Below, piece by piece: positions 26,449-36,030 of a stretch of 51,697 bases of DNA (within the stretch, counting starts at the first letter, position 1; every line of letters begins with the position of its first letter). The notes beneath the pieces are model-generated. The model was not told where the DNA came from. It did no database searches and saw only the letters and a list, made by a program, of their open reading frames with translations. A program made the translations under genes and the position numbers. This DNA comes from Clostridia bacterium (GTDB taxonomy: Bacteria > Bacillota > Clostridia > Oscillospirales > CAG-382). Location: assembly GCA_017447445.1 (NCBI GenBank), contig JAFSNK010000041.1:1-51697 (forward strand), written 5' to 3'.

Positions 26449-29400
26449 TCACCGGCTTTTTTTATTCCTGTTCCGGCGCAGGATGGCGAAAACCGCCGCG
26501 ATCACGAGCAGCGACGCCGCCGCGGCGATGATAAGCGCGTTAGATCCGGCGCTCCCGCGCGGCTCCGGCGGAACCGAGGTCTCTTCCCGGATCCCGGATT
26601 CCGGCGCAGATTCCTCCGGAGGCAGGCGGCGGACTTTTATACTGTAAACCATTTCCTCGCCGTCCGGGCTGACGACCGAGACGGTGACGACCGTGATCTC
26701 GCCTTTTATCGCCGTATCGCTTACCGTAACGGAGGCGGTCTTGTTCTGCTTCACGCAGTAAACGCCGATCTTTTCGGTGCCGTACGGCACGGATACGGAA
26801 TATTCGGTTATATCCGGGTCGAACGCCGGGTCGAGCCGGAAGCCCTCCACCTCCAGGCGCGAGAGCCGGCAGTTGTAATCGAACCCGGGCGCGGGCTCGC
26901 GGCGAAGCTTGACCGTGTAATACTCGGTGCGTCCATCCGCGTAGGATACTGAAACGTGCAGAGTGCCGGTATCGCCCAGCGGGACTGCGGCGCCCTCGGC
27001 GATAACGACGCTTCCGGCGGGGCGGGTGATGCGCAGGTCGGCAAGCGCGGCGTCGTAGGGGATAACGGCGAACATCGCGGAGCCGCCGCTGAATTCAAAG
27101 CCGCGGGAGTTGAGTATCTCTATGCCGAACTCGCCCTCCGGCGGAGTTTCGGGGTGTACGAGCGCTTCGGTGAACGGCACGGTGCGCGCTCCGGATTCGA
27201 AGCTTACCGAAAAGCCGTCCGCGCAGGCGATCCTTACCGTTTCGCCCGCCCCGGCGGTGATGCGGTAGCGCAGATGCACCAGCGGAAGGAAGGGGCGCAT
27301 ACCCGCCTCGCCCTGCGGCGAATAGGCGTATACGCCGGTGGACGCGCCGTCGTCGTAGGCGCCGCAGTCCCAGCCGAGCGACTCGCAGGAAAGATATTCC
27401 AGCCCGGAACCGTATTCTATGCGTCCGGAGAACGCGCGCGTGTATTTGCAGCCGTTCACGCACAGCACCAGATCGAGTATCCCGCCCGGCTCCGGCTGCG
27501 TGCAGGCAAGCGCGGTGACCGTGCCGAAGTTGTTTTCCGGCGGGATGCCTTTGTCGCCGGGGAAATACCCGGTCAGCATATTGCGAAGCCAGGAATAATC
27601 GAAATTGGTGGCGATGCCGTCGCCCGAAACGTCCGCCGCCGCGGCTGCCGCGGGCCCGTAATCGTAGCCCATGAGTATGCGCTCGCAGATAAACAGGTCG
27701 TGCGCGGTAACGTATCCGTCGCCGTCGGTGTCGCCGTTCACTATAACTGTGAGAGAATCGGTCTCGCTGCCGTCCTCGCGCAGGAGCTTTATCACGCATC
27801 CGGTGCTTACGGGGCCCGTCGCGGGCATACCGTCCGCGCCGAGCAGTACCGCGTTCCTGCCCTCCGGGAGCATCGAAAGCAGATATTCCGGATCGAGCCC
27901 GGGGGGCGTCCCGCGCAGAGTGCCTTCGTTGCGGTCCACGTACAGCCCGCTTTCCCGCGGGAAAACTATAAGGTCGTCGCGCACGGTAACGGTGCAGACC
28001 GCGGTGAACACACCGTAGCCCGCGTCTACTTCCGCGGTGACGCGGTAGCTGCCGACTTTTTCCGCCGTGACCACGCCGGAGCCGTCTGCCGACACGCCCT
28101 CCGGCTCCGCGCGGAAGACCGCGGGGAACGAGCCGGCTCCCTCCGGCAGGTAGTTAAGGCGAAGGGTTATCTGCTCGCCTATGTTCATATCGCGCTCAGC
28201 GTCGGCGAAGGATACCCCCGCGAGCCGCGAAAGCACGGTGAAGTTTACGGTTATGCAGGCGCCGCAGGGCATCGGATGCACCAGAACGTGCCTGCCCGGC
28301 GAAGTGACCGAGCCGTTCGGCGGAAGCTCGGCGCCGTCGACGAACACGGAGCCGCGCGGGCATACCGGCGTGACGCTTTCGGTGTAAACGCCGCCGTCCG
28401 CCGTACCCTCCACGAACGAGCCGCCGGAAAGCGGGGCGCCGTCGCCCCAGCCGCAAACGGTAAGCGTTCCGCCGCCGAAGATGTAAAGCTCGCTTCCGGA
28501 GGAAGCGCATACCTCGCACGAGGCGGACATGGTATCGCCTGTATATATGCCGTCGGGCAGCGAATAAACGCCCCCGCGCGTGACGGCGATAAGGCCGTCG
28601 GAGAACAGGGCGGGCGAATCGAGAACCGCTGCGGGCTCCAGGTCGTCCGACGAATAAACGTTCGCGCCGCATACGGGGTATTCCCCGCCGAACAGTTTTT
28701 CGGCGGTATCCGCCGCCGCGCGCGCGATAAGCGCGCCGCCTTTTCCGTACAGCGAGAGCCCGTCCGCCGAAAGCGCCGCGACGTTTTCGCCGCACGGCGC
28801 GATCTGCCGCGCGGATATGCCGGTCTCGTCAAACCTGCCGTCCGCCGGATCGACGGTATATACGCTGCCCCCGCAAAGGGCTACGATGCGTTCGCCGTCA
28901 TAAAAAGCCGCCGTGCAGACCGCCGGAAGCGGGAAATATTCAAAGGCGGCGATATCGTTTTCCGGCGCGAGCAGCACCGAAGGGACGTCCGCGAAGCAGA
29001 CGCAGACCTTTCCGTTCGCGGCGCTGACCGCGCGCGGCACGAACCGCAGCGGCAGCGGGGCCCGCGGCGAAAGCTCCCCGGAGCCGACGGAATAAAGCGA
29101 ATTTGAATCGTCGAAAACGATATACACGGCGTTCCTGCCCGCCGCGGCGGAGATCACGCGGCGCTCCTCGCCGTAGAACAGCGTGGAACGGTAGGCGTCC
29201 GCGCGCTCCGGCGCGGTGAACGCGTCGCCGTAATAAGGCGCGGAGAAGAGCCGGGGTTTTTCGCCGTCCGCCGCGCGGACGACGTCTATCCTGCCGCTTT
29301 CGAACAGCAGGAGATTTATTTTTTCTCCGAAATAAGCGCGGTACAGCGGCTCCGGATATACGCCGACGGTCTCGCCGGAAGCGAGATCGTATATCGCCGC

Positions 29401-31923
29401 GCCGGAAAAGACCAGCCCGTCCGCCAGCGCGACGGCGCTCAGTCCGCCGGATTCGCACAGGAGTTCGCCGTTCGACGCGTCAAACACGCGGTTCCCGGCG
29501 ACTATCCTGCCCTTCGCGAACAGCAGCGATTCCGAATAGACCGGGATCCCGGTCTCCAGCACCGCGCTGTCGTAAGTGACTGCGTCTATAACGTGTATTT
29601 TAGTGCTTCCCTCGTAGGGCAGCGCGCAGATGCGGCCGCCGTCCGCGACCATGTATACGCAATCGAATCCGAGCTCCGCGAGCGGTTCGGTCCTTCCGCT
29701 GAAATAATCAAGGGAATATAGAGTTTCTTCCGCAAAGCAGCAGACCTTGCCGCCGCAAAGCACCGCCGCGGAGATCTCCCTGTCGGGCGCGACGGTTTCG
29801 GAAACGTGCCCCTCCGCCGAAGCCGCCTCGGCGCGTTCGAGCAGCGTGACGCCGTCTTCGCCGAAGAGCAGCAGAAAATCGGTTTCGAACGCGTGCGCAT
29901 AGATCCTGCCCTCGCCGACTGTATATTCGGTCCTATCCGGCGAATCGAGCAGGCACACTCTTGCTCCGCCCGCGGTATCGCCGTAGAACACCGCGTAGCC
30001 GTATTCCTCGTCCACTGCCGCCCCGCGGGAGACGGTATCGCCGTAATACACGCCGTGCTCCGGCGGATCTTCGACCGTGAACCTGTACGCCTGCGAACGG
30101 CGGCGGTCCGCCCCGAAAACCGTGAGCGTGTGCTCGCCGGGGGAGGAGACCGCGAAGGCGTTCCCCACGGGAGCGCCGTCCAGAAGCGCGTATCCGCCGA
30201 CGACGGATATTCCAACCGGGCTCGCGTATTTGCCGCCGTCCTCTATCCCGCGGACCTCCGGCGCGGCGAACCATACGTCCACGGTCTTTTCGACCGTCTC
30301 GTCGCCGTCGGTGAGTATGAACCTGTGCCTGCCGGAGGACGTGACCGGGGTGCCGGAGGCATAGGGGAAGCCGTCCAGAAGCGCGTATCCGCGCGTGAAT
30401 TCGAAAACCGAATGGTCCGCGTGCTCCTTGTATTCGCAGGTGAGCGGGTCGCGGTCGATGCGGAACGCCGCGCCGACAGAGGAACCGCCGTATCTTACGT
30501 TCACGACGTGTCTTCCGTTCGCCGTTACGGTTTCGCCGTCGAGTATCGGCTCGCCGTCGAGCGTGGCTTCGCCGAAATTGAACCCTACGCTTACTTTTTC
30601 ATAGTAAAACCCGCCGTTGACCACCCCGGTGATAAGCGGAAGCGCGGAACGGCGCAGTATCTCCGGCGCGTTTATTACACCGTGCCCAAGCTCGTCCCCG
30701 CGGGCGGAGCCGCAGGTGTCGATGATCGCCGCCAGAAATTCCCCGCCGCCGTAGCGCACGCCCTTTGCCGGGCCGGAAAGCGCCAGCGCGGCGATCCCGC
30801 TTACGAACGCGCAGGAATAGCTGGTGCCGGAATCGCGCTTGTAGCCCGAAACGCCGTCTTCCCACACCGGGACGAGAACGTTTTCGCCGGGGGCGGCGAC
30901 GTCGACGCATTCGTTATATTGCGAAAAAGCGCTGCGGGCGCCGTGCGCGTCCGAGGACGCGACGGAAATAACGCCTTCGTAGGAAGCGGGATAGCTTTTT
31001 CTGCCCGCCAGCGAACGGTTGCCCTCGTTGCCGGAGGCGGCGATGATAACGCAGCCCTTTGAAAGCGCGTAGTTCACCGCTTCCTGTTCGGCGTAGGACG
31101 AGGAATAGCCGCCTACCGAAAGATTTATTATTTTCGCTCCGGCGTCGGCGGCGAAGCGTATGCCGGAGATTATGTCCGAAGAATATATGGCGGTGCGGGT
31201 GGAGGAGACCTTTACTGGAAGCACCGTTACGCCGTAGGCGACGCCCGCGGAGCCCTTGCGGTTGCCCGCCGCCGCGGCGATAACGCCGATGACCGCGGTG
31301 CCGTGACCGGAGCTGTCCGCGTATACCCCGGCGGTGCGCTCCACCGCGTTGTAGCCGGGAAGTATGTTCACCCCTTCGAGATCCTCGTGCTCGCGCCAGA
31401 CGCCGGTGTCGAGCACGGCGACGATAACGTCCGGCGAGGCGGTGACTTCGTCCCAGGCGTCGTAAATACCCATTAGATCATAGGAGGGCTGACGCACCGG
31501 GTCGTCGGTAGCCGCAAGCACGGTGCGGACGCGGTCCGGCTCGCTGTAGGCGATGAGCTCGGCGTTTTCGGCGAAGAAGGGATGCGTTTCCGGAGCGCGG
31601 ACCACGAACAGCCGCGATCCGGAATCGGCGGGCAGAGTATATTCCAGTCCGCTGTTTTCGAGCGCGGAACAGACCGCCTCCCGCGGGATATGATCGCGGA
31701 AGCGGACGATGCGGCGTTCCCCTTCGCCGACGGGGGCGGAAGAAGGGACGGCGGGCGCGGAGGACGCGATCCCGAGCGAGGCGTTTATCGCCCCGGCGCG
31801 GGCGGAATCGCTTGCCGCGAACGGCAAAGAAGGCGCGCGGAAAAGACCGGCGGCGCCGAACGCTGCCGGCAGGACGAGCAGCGCCGCGATGACGAACGCG
31901 GCGATCTTCCTACGCTTTTTCAC
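26449..31923 (-). CDS. Membrane-anchored S8 subtilase with internal dockerin, Ig-like and cadherin-like domains
   Basis: 1824 residues. A signal peptide (1-38) and pro-region precede the subtilisin domain, about 150-390, with Asp172 (LDTGVW), His207 (SGHGTAV), oxyanion Asn299 (ASGNE) and Ser368 (GTSYSCAF). About 1000 residues of beta-rich repeats follow, some like beta-propeller blades, then a Big-type Ig domain, a small module, and a dockerin near 1394-1455 (DTDGDGYVTAHD and DVSGDGIATNFD). A cadherin-like domain (about 1680-1775) and a C-terminal membrane helix with a basic tail complete it. The dockerin being internal and the protein anchored is unusual. The GTG start has only a weak ribosome site. 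Confidence 0.9.
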   Translation of the reverse strand: MKKRRKIAAFVIAALLVLPAAFGAAGLFRAPSLPFAASDSARAGAINASLGIASSAPAVPSSAPVGEGERRIVRFRDHIPREAVCSALENSGLEYTLPADSGSRLFVVRAPETHPFFAENAELIAYSEPDRVRTVLAATDDPVRQPSYDLMGIYDAWDEVTASPDVIVAVLDTGVWREHEDLEGVNILPGYNAVERTAGVYADSSGHGTAVIGVIAAAAGNRKGSAGVAYGVTVLPVKVSSTRTAIYSSDIISGIRFAADAGAKIINLSVGGYSSSYAEQEAVNYALSKGCVIIAASGNEGNRSLAGRKSYPASYEGVISVASSDAHGARSAFSQYNECVDVAAPGENVLVPVWEDGVSGYKRDSGTSYSCAFVSGIAALALSGPAKGVRYGGGEFLAAIIDTCGSARGDELGHGVINAPEILRRSALPLITGVVNGGFYYEKVSVGFNFGEATLDGEPILDGETVTANGRHVVNVRYGGSSVGAAFRIDRDPLTCEYKEHADHSVFEFTRGYALLDGFPYASGTPVTSSGRHRFILTDGDETVEKTVDVWFAAPEVRGIEDGGKYASPVGISVVGGYALLDGAPVGNAFAVSSPGEHTLTVFGADRRRSQAYRFTVEDPPEHGVYYGDTVSRGAAVDEEYGYAVFYGDTAGGARVCLLDSPDRTEYTVGEGRIYAHAFETDFLLLFGEDGVTLLERAEAASAEGHVSETVAPDREISAAVLCGGKVCCFAEETLYSLDYFSGRTEPLAELGFDCVYMVADGGRICALPYEGSTKIHVIDAVTYDSAVLETGIPVYSESLLFAKGRIVAGNRVFDASNGELLCESGGLSAVALADGLVFSGAAIYDLASGETVGVYPEPLYRAYFGEKINLLLFESGRIDVVRAADGEKPRLFSAPYYGDAFTAPERADAYRSTLFYGEERRVISAAAGRNAVYIVFDDSNSLYSVGSGELSPRAPLPLRFVPRAVSAANGKVCVCFADVPSVLLAPENDIAAFEYFPLPAVCTAAFYDGERIVALCGGSVYTVDPADGRFDETGISARQIAPCGENVAALSADGLSLYGKGGALIARAAADTAEKLFGGEYPVCGANVYSSDDLEPAAVLDSPALFSDGLIAVTRGGVYSLPDGIYTGDTMSASCEVCASSGSELYIFGGGTLTVCGWGDGAPLSGGSFVEGTADGGVYTESVTPVCPRGSVFVDGAELPPNGSVTSPGRHVLVHPMPCGACITVNFTVLSRLAGVSFADAERDMNIGEQITLRLNYLPEGAGSFPAVFRAEPEGVSADGSGVVTAEKVGSYRVTAEVDAGYGVFTAVCTVTVRDDLIVFPRESGLYVDRNEGTLRGTPPGLDPEYLLSMLPEGRNAVLLGADGMPATGPVSTGCVIKLLREDGSETDSLTVIVNGDTDGDGYVTAHDLFICERILMGYDYGPAAAAAADVSGDGIATNFDYSWLRNMLTGYFPGDKGIPPENNFGTVTALACTQPEPGGILDLVLCVNGCKYTRAFSGRIEYGSGLEYLSCESLGWDCGAYDDGASTGVYAYSPQGEAGMRPFLPLVHLRYRITAGAGETVRIACADGFSVSFESGARTVPFTEALVHPETPPEGEFGIEILNSRGFEFSGGSAMFAVIPYDAALADLRITRPAGSVVIAEGAAVPLGDTGTLHVSVSYADGRTEYYTVKLRREPAPGFDYNCRLSRLEVEGFRLDPAFDPDITEYSVSVPYGTEKIGVYCVKQNKTASVTVSDTAIKGEITVVTVSVVSPDGEEMVYSIKVRRLPPEESAPESGIREETSVPPEPRGSAGSNALIIAAAASLLVIAAVFAILRRNRNKKSR

Positions 31924-31932
31924 GACCTTGTT

Positions 31933-32679
31933 TTATCTCTTTCCGCCGGAAAACCGACTGTATATAGCTTCCATCTCGTCGCTGTATTCGCGATGACCGG
32001 AGTCTTTGTATATGTAAAGCGAATTGGCGAACACCAGCCCCTCGGCGGCGTCCTTTTTCCCCTCGACGAGCAGCAGCGAGGGTTTTGCCTCCGCGGAGGC
32101 GAATACCGCGCGCATTCGTTTGGGCTCGATCCCGTTCGCGCGCATTTCGTAAAGCAGATTGGTTATCCTGTCCGGGCGGTATACGCAGAATAACACACCG
32201 CCGCTTTTAAGGCACCGCGCCGCCGCGCGGCAGAATGAGCCGACTCCCCCGAACACCTCGCGGCGGGCGGCGGAAAGCCGCTGGCTTTCGTTGTCCCTGC
32301 CGCAGTCCGCGCGCATATAGGGCGGGTTGGTTATTACGAAATCGGCTTTGCCCGCCGGATAATACCGCGAAATGTCGTCCGCGCTGCCGCACACGACCGA
32401 AAAGCTTTGCGCAAACCCGTTCGCCGCGGCGTTTTCCCCGGCGGCGGCGGCGTATTCCGGCTGTATCTCCAGCCCGGAAAACCTTGCGCGGCTGCCCGCC
32501 GAAAGCAAAAGCAGCGGAAGCACGCCGGACCCGGTGCCGATATCTATGCAGAAGCCCTTTTTTACCCTGGGCAGCGCAAAATCGGCGAGCAGGAGCGCGT
32601 CGGTACCGAAACGGATACCGCCGGACGGCTCTTTTATTGTGAGATCGGAATTGATCTTTGTGACAGTATGCCTGTCCAC
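31933..32679 (-). CDS. TrmN6-like tRNA/RNA adenine N6-methyltransferase
   Basis: 248 residues of the TrmN6/YabB group of class I methyltransferases. Visible are SGGIRFGTDALLLADFA, the SAM loop DIGTGSGVLPLLL, GLEIQPEYA, and the catalytic NPPY motif at ITNPPYM, which marks adenine-N6 or guanine-N2 methylation. The E. coli relative modifies A37 of tRNA-Val. The start is the GTG of VDRHTVTK with AGGCGG six bases upstream; 22 further codons upstream lack such a site. It ends nine bases before the subtilase, so the two may be co-transcribed. Confidence 0.85.
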   Translation of the reverse strand: MDRHTVTKINSDLTIKEPSGGIRFGTDALLLADFALPRVKKGFCIDIGTGSGVLPLLLLSAGSRARFSGLEIQPEYAAAAGENAAANGFAQSFSVVCGSADDISRYYPAGKADFVITNPPYMRADCGRDNESQRLSAARREVFGGVGSFCRAAARCLKSGGVLFCVYRPDRITNLLYEMRANGIEPKRMRAVFASAEAKPSLLLVEGKKDAAEGLVFANSLYIYKDSGHREYSDEMEAIYSRFSGGKR

Positions 32680-32793
32680 GGCGCACCGCCTTTCACGCTG
32701 AGACAGCGTCGTCCTCCGCGCGTTCGCGGAAATATACTTTCTCATATTATATATACAATTTTTTTCGCGTTTTCGTCACCGGAAAATCAAAAA

Positions 32794-32812
32794 GTTTACA
32801 AATTGTTTACAA
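32794..32812. repeat. Paired GTTTACAA direct repeat upstream of the trmN6-like gene
   Basis: GTTTACAA occurs at 32794-32801 and 32805-32812, 11 bp apart, about one helical turn. It may be an operator; no regulator is identified. The surrounding 350-base gap (32680-33031) also holds an isolated TATAAT upstream of the methyltransferase, a GCAGACCGA/TCGGTCTGC hairpin near 32881-32906, and the ferredoxin terminator. Confidence 0.4.
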
Positions 32813-32925
32813 TTGGCGTCGTTTTTTGCGTTTTTCGGCCCTTCCGGCGCGAAAAGAGCGGCTTTCCGGCGTTAACAAAAGCAGACCGAAGCGAGATCGG
32901 TCTGCCTTCATATTCCTGCGGTTTG

Positions 32926-32961
32926 AAAAAAATCCGCTTCGCCGGAAATCGACCGAAGCGG
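32926..32961 (-). terminator. Terminator of the ferredoxin gene
   Basis: On the minus strand, a stem CCGCTTCG/CGAAGCGG is followed by ATTTTTTT, about 70 bases past the ferredoxin stop codon. Confidence 0.75.
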
Positions 32962-33031
32962 CTTTGTTTCCGGCGCGGCAAAGAAAATGCAAGCGGCCTT
33001 CCCGACCGCGCCGGAAAGCCACGCGGAAAAA

Positions 33032-33205
33032 TTACGCGTGGGGAGCGTCGACCGGGCAAACGCCCGCGCAGGCGCCGCATTCGATGCACAGTTCGGGATC
33101 GATGCGGTACTTGCCGTCTTCATCGACGGATATTGCGCTGACCGGGCATTCCGCTTCGCAGGTGCCGCAGCCGAGGCATTCATCTTTGTTGATACTGTAT
33201 GCCAT
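33032..33205 (-). CDS. Bacterial-type 2[4Fe-4S] ferredoxin
   Basis: 57 residues with two CxxCxxCxxxCP clusters (CLGCGTCEAECP and CIECGACAGVCP), the standard clostridial ferredoxin that carries low-potential electrons. The start is the ATG of MAYSINKDEC with GGAGGTG six bases upstream. It is a single-gene unit with its own terminator. Possible partners include radical-SAM enzymes such as NrdG and ferredoxin-dependent reductases. Confidence 0.95.
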   Translation of the reverse strand: MAYSINKDECLGCGTCEAECPVSAISVDEDGKYRIDPELCIECGACAGVCPVDAPHA

Positions 33206-33279
33206 AAGTAACACCTCCATATTTTGTTACAATATATTATCACAGTTTGCAAACAAATGCAATACTTTTTTCGATTTTT

Positions 33280-34254
33280 CTATTCTTTTCTTCCGTCGAG
33301 CTTGCGCAGAGTCTCCACCGCGCGCTCCCAGTTGCCGGGATAGGTTATATCGCTCTTGCGGAAGCCGCCGCCGAAGATTATATCCAAATTGGTGCTGATG
33401 TCGTTCGCGGTGAGGTTGGTCTGCTTCCCGCGGATAACGGAAGTGAGCGTGCCGGTGTTTTTGAGCGCGCCCTCCTGTTCGAAGAACTGGCGGATGAGCG
33501 CCTTCGCGATCATTGCGTAGTAGGCGTTGTACTCGGTGTCCTCGTCGCCGCTCGGGTTGTAATCGAGCAGCCATTCGAGATTGGTCCTGCCGTTGATCTT
33601 TTCGTTGAGATAGACCTTGCCGCCCTTGCTGCTTATCGTAACAAAGTAGTCGTCCGGGTAGGGTTCGCCCGCCTCCGGCTCGAAATCCTCGTATTTCGGG
33701 TCCATAAAGCTGATGTCCTCGGAGATCTTGACGTAGGTGCCGGGGACGATCTTGCCGAGCTGCGCCAGGTCCGCGCGCGTGAGCCGCAGACAGTAATCCA
33801 CGGGGATTCCGGTAAGCGCCGAGAACGCCGAGCACATCGACGCGTCGGACATGGAGACCATCATATCGGAAAGCGGCACGGAAATGCCCGCTTCGTTCAC
33901 GACGCGCACGGTGACGGGAACGGAGCAGAGTATGAACTGCCCGCTTTTTTCGTTCGAATCGACGAAAGCGGCGGCGACGGCGCGCCCGCGCGAATCGACG
34001 CAGGCGACCGCGAGCGTGAATATCTTGCCGTTCTCGTTGTAGTTGTTATCGGTCTGCGGGCGCGAGCTCTCTTCCCCGGAAACATCCGAAGTATCGCCGG
34101 ATACGTCGCCGGAGGAAGTCTTGCCCGGTTCGATGACCTTTTCGACGTTCAGTATTTCGGACAGGGCGGGATAAACGTATTTGAACCCGACGAAGCCGAA
34201 CACGAGCAGGCATATTACAAAGGTTATGAAAAAGTTTTTGAATCCTGAAGACAA
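33280..34254 (-). CDS. Membrane-anchored protein with a degenerate LCP-like domain
   Basis: About 324 residues with one N-terminal membrane helix, a Ser/Asp-rich linker, and an extracellular domain. The order of motifs (VACVDSRG, FILCSVP, SALTGIPVDYCLRLTRAD, LNEKINGRTNLEWLL) follows LytR-CpsA-Psr proteins, which attach polymers to peptidoglycan, but the catalytic PRD of LCP is PVT here and the later arginines are missing. Function is therefore uncertain. The start is set at a TTG with AAAGGAG eight bases upstream. An in-frame ATG 12 codons earlier sits only three bases after a perfect -10 box, too close to lead an ordinary transcript. Confidence 0.6.
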   Translation of the reverse strand: MSSGFKNFFITFVICLLVFGFVGFKYVYPALSEILNVEKVIEPGKTSSGDVSGDTSDVSGEESSRPQTDNNYNENGKIFTLAVACVDSRGRAVAAAFVDSNEKSGQFILCSVPVTVRVVNEAGISVPLSDMMVSMSDASMCSAFSALTGIPVDYCLRLTRADLAQLGKIVPGTYVKISEDISFMDPKYEDFEPEAGEPYPDDYFVTISSKGGKVYLNEKINGRTNLEWLLDYNPSGDEDTEYNAYYAMIAKALIRQFFEQEGALKNTGTLTSVIRGKQTNLTANDISTNLDIIFGGGFRKSDITYPGNWERAVETLRKLDGRKE

Positions 34255-34293
34255 AACCGTTTCTCCTTTTGCGTTTGTTCTTGTTTTCATAGT

Positions 34294-34322
34294 ATTATAC
34301 ACCATCCGCGGGCGTTTGTCAA
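34294..34322 (-). promoter_or_regulatory. Promoter of the LCP-like gene
   Basis: On the minus strand, perfect TTGACA (34317-34322), 17 bp, perfect TATAAT (34294-34299). The expected transcript starts near 34288 and gives a leader of about 35 bases to the TTG start. Confidence 0.8.
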
Positions 34323-34390
34323 TGCATTTCGCAAAGCGTCCCCGCAAAGGCGGATCCCGGGCGCTTTTAAGAAAGATTTATAGGTAGATA

Positions 34391-34419
34391 TTGACATTCG
34401 CTTTTACAGGATGTATAAT
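34391..34419 (+). promoter_or_regulatory. Promoter of the solute-binding protein genes
   Basis: Perfect TTGACA (34391-34396), 17 bp, perfect TATAAT (34414-34419). A strong sigma-A-type promoter, divergent from that of the LCP-like gene. Confidence 0.85.
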
Positions 34420-34482
34420 ATATTGAATAAAACCGCACGCCCGGCGAGGGGCGCGGAGACGATCTGCCGAAAGGAACTGAAA

Positions 34483-35979
34483 ATGAAAAAAACAGCCGCG
34501 CTTTTACTTTTGATCATTATGACGCTGCCCCTGCTTTTCGCTTGCGGGAAGGCGCCGGACGGCGACGTGTCGCCGCAGGGATCCGAACAGGAACAGACTT
34601 CTTCCGAACCGGAAAAGGTCTATACCGTTGAAAAGACCGATCTGGGCAACCGCGAATTCCGCATTATGTGCTGGCATTTCGGCCATAATTCGTCTTCGAT
34701 ACTCGGCTTTACCGGAGAAGTGCTTTACAACGAGGAGCAGCCGGATTCCATCGACGAAGCCAAAAAGCGCGTCGTCGAGACCGTGGAGGAAAAATTCAAC
34801 TGCCGGATCACCGGCAATCTCGTACACGACCGCGGTCTGCCGACGACGGTCCGCAACCAGGCGGAATCCGGGCTTGTGGAATACGATATATTCTTCGATT
34901 CGATCAGCAGCACCACCGGGCTCGCGTCGGACGGTCTGCTCACCGACCTCAACTCGATCAGCACGATAGACCTTTCGGCTCCCTGGTGGGACCAGAACGC
35001 GGTGAAGGATCTTTCGATCGCGAACAAGCTTTATTTCGTGGCGGGCGACATAAACACCTACGACAACCAGGGCACCTGGTGCATGCTTTTCAACAAGACG
35101 CTTAAAAACAAGCTCGGCATAGAAGAAAACTTTTACGAGCTCGTCCGCGAGGACAAATGGAACTTCGATAAATTTATGGAGATCTGCTCCCGTCCGGGCA
35201 TCACCGCCGAAACGAACGGCGACGGCGTGCTGGACGAAAAGGACCAGTGGGCGTTCGGCACCGAAGCTTACAACATATACGTCCACCTTGTCGCAGGCGG
35301 TTTGAAGATCGCCGAAAAGGACGGCGACGATCTTCCCTACCTCACCATTTCCAAGAGCCCCGAAGCCACCTACACCCAGCTCGCGAAAGTGCTTAATTTC
35401 TATAACAAGCACGACCTCGTTATGGTCGCGAACTTCTCCAACTACGCGAACAAAGGGTTCAAGAGCGTCTGGGAGGCGACGGTGCACAAGGCGTTTATCG
35501 AAGGGCGCGAGCTGTTCTATATGTGCGGGCTCATCCACGCAGCTTCCTTCCGCGTTATGGAGGACGAGTTCGGCATACTGCCGATACCGAAGCTGTATCC
35601 CGAGCAGGACGGCTGGCACCACACCGTTTCGCAGGGGAACTCCACCGTTATGTATATCCCCGAATGCGTCGAGAACAAGGAGCAGGTAGGCACGGTCGTT
35701 TCCGCGCTTTCGGAAGAATCCCGCAAGTACGTCACCCCGGCGTATTACGACGTTCAGCTTAAATACCGCGACACGCGCGACAACGAGAGCGGCGAGATGC
35801 TGGACCTCATCTTCTCCACCCGCACGTTCGACGTCGGCGCCGCCTACAACTGGGGCGGTCTGTTGGGGCAGTATTATTCCGAGGACGAGGGAACTATAGT
35901 TTCCCGCTTCGACGCGCAGCTTCCCGTAGCGCAGGCGGCGCTCGAGGAAACGCTTCAGACGATAGAAGAACACACCTGA
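34483..35979 (+). CDS. Extracellular solute-binding lipoprotein (ABC type), copy 1
   Basis: 498 residues. A lipoprotein signal ends at Cys21 (LPLLFAC), so it is anchored outside the membrane. The fold is that of family 1 sugar-type binding proteins, including a calcium-loop-like NGDGVLDEKDQWAFG seen in many clostridial members. The start is the ATG of MKKTAALLLL with GAAAGGAA upstream. A near-identical copy follows after 51 bases. No permease or ATPase of an ABC importer is encoded nearby, so it must share a remote one or act as a sensor. The ligand is unknown; carbohydrate is the usual guess. Confidence 0.9.
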   Translation: MKKTAALLLLIIMTLPLLFACGKAPDGDVSPQGSEQEQTSSEPEKVYTVEKTDLGNREFRIMCWHFGHNSSSILGFTGEVLYNEEQPDSIDEAKKRVVETVEEKFNCRITGNLVHDRGLPTTVRNQAESGLVEYDIFFDSISSTTGLASDGLLTDLNSISTIDLSAPWWDQNAVKDLSIANKLYFVAGDINTYDNQGTWCMLFNKTLKNKLGIEENFYELVREDKWNFDKFMEICSRPGITAETNGDGVLDEKDQWAFGTEAYNIYVHLVAGGLKIAEKDGDDLPYLTISKSPEATYTQLAKVLNFYNKHDLVMVANFSNYANKGFKSVWEATVHKAFIEGRELFYMCGLIHAASFRVMEDEFGILPIPKLYPEQDGWHHTVSQGNSTVMYIPECVENKEQVGTVVSALSEESRKYVTPAYYDVQLKYRDTRDNESGEMLDLIFSTRTFDVGAAYNWGGLLGQYYSEDEGTIVSRFDAQLPVAQAALEETLQTIEEHT

Positions 35980-36030
35980 CAGATCACGCGCCGCCGAAGG
36001 GCGGACGAATAAATTCAGAAAGAGGCAGTT

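Noticed and set aside
26956..29106. A 716-codon plus-strand open frame opposite the subtilase
   Set aside because: Low-complexity Arg/Ala/Gly composition, no recognisable motif, and fully inside a gene with clear domains on the other strand.
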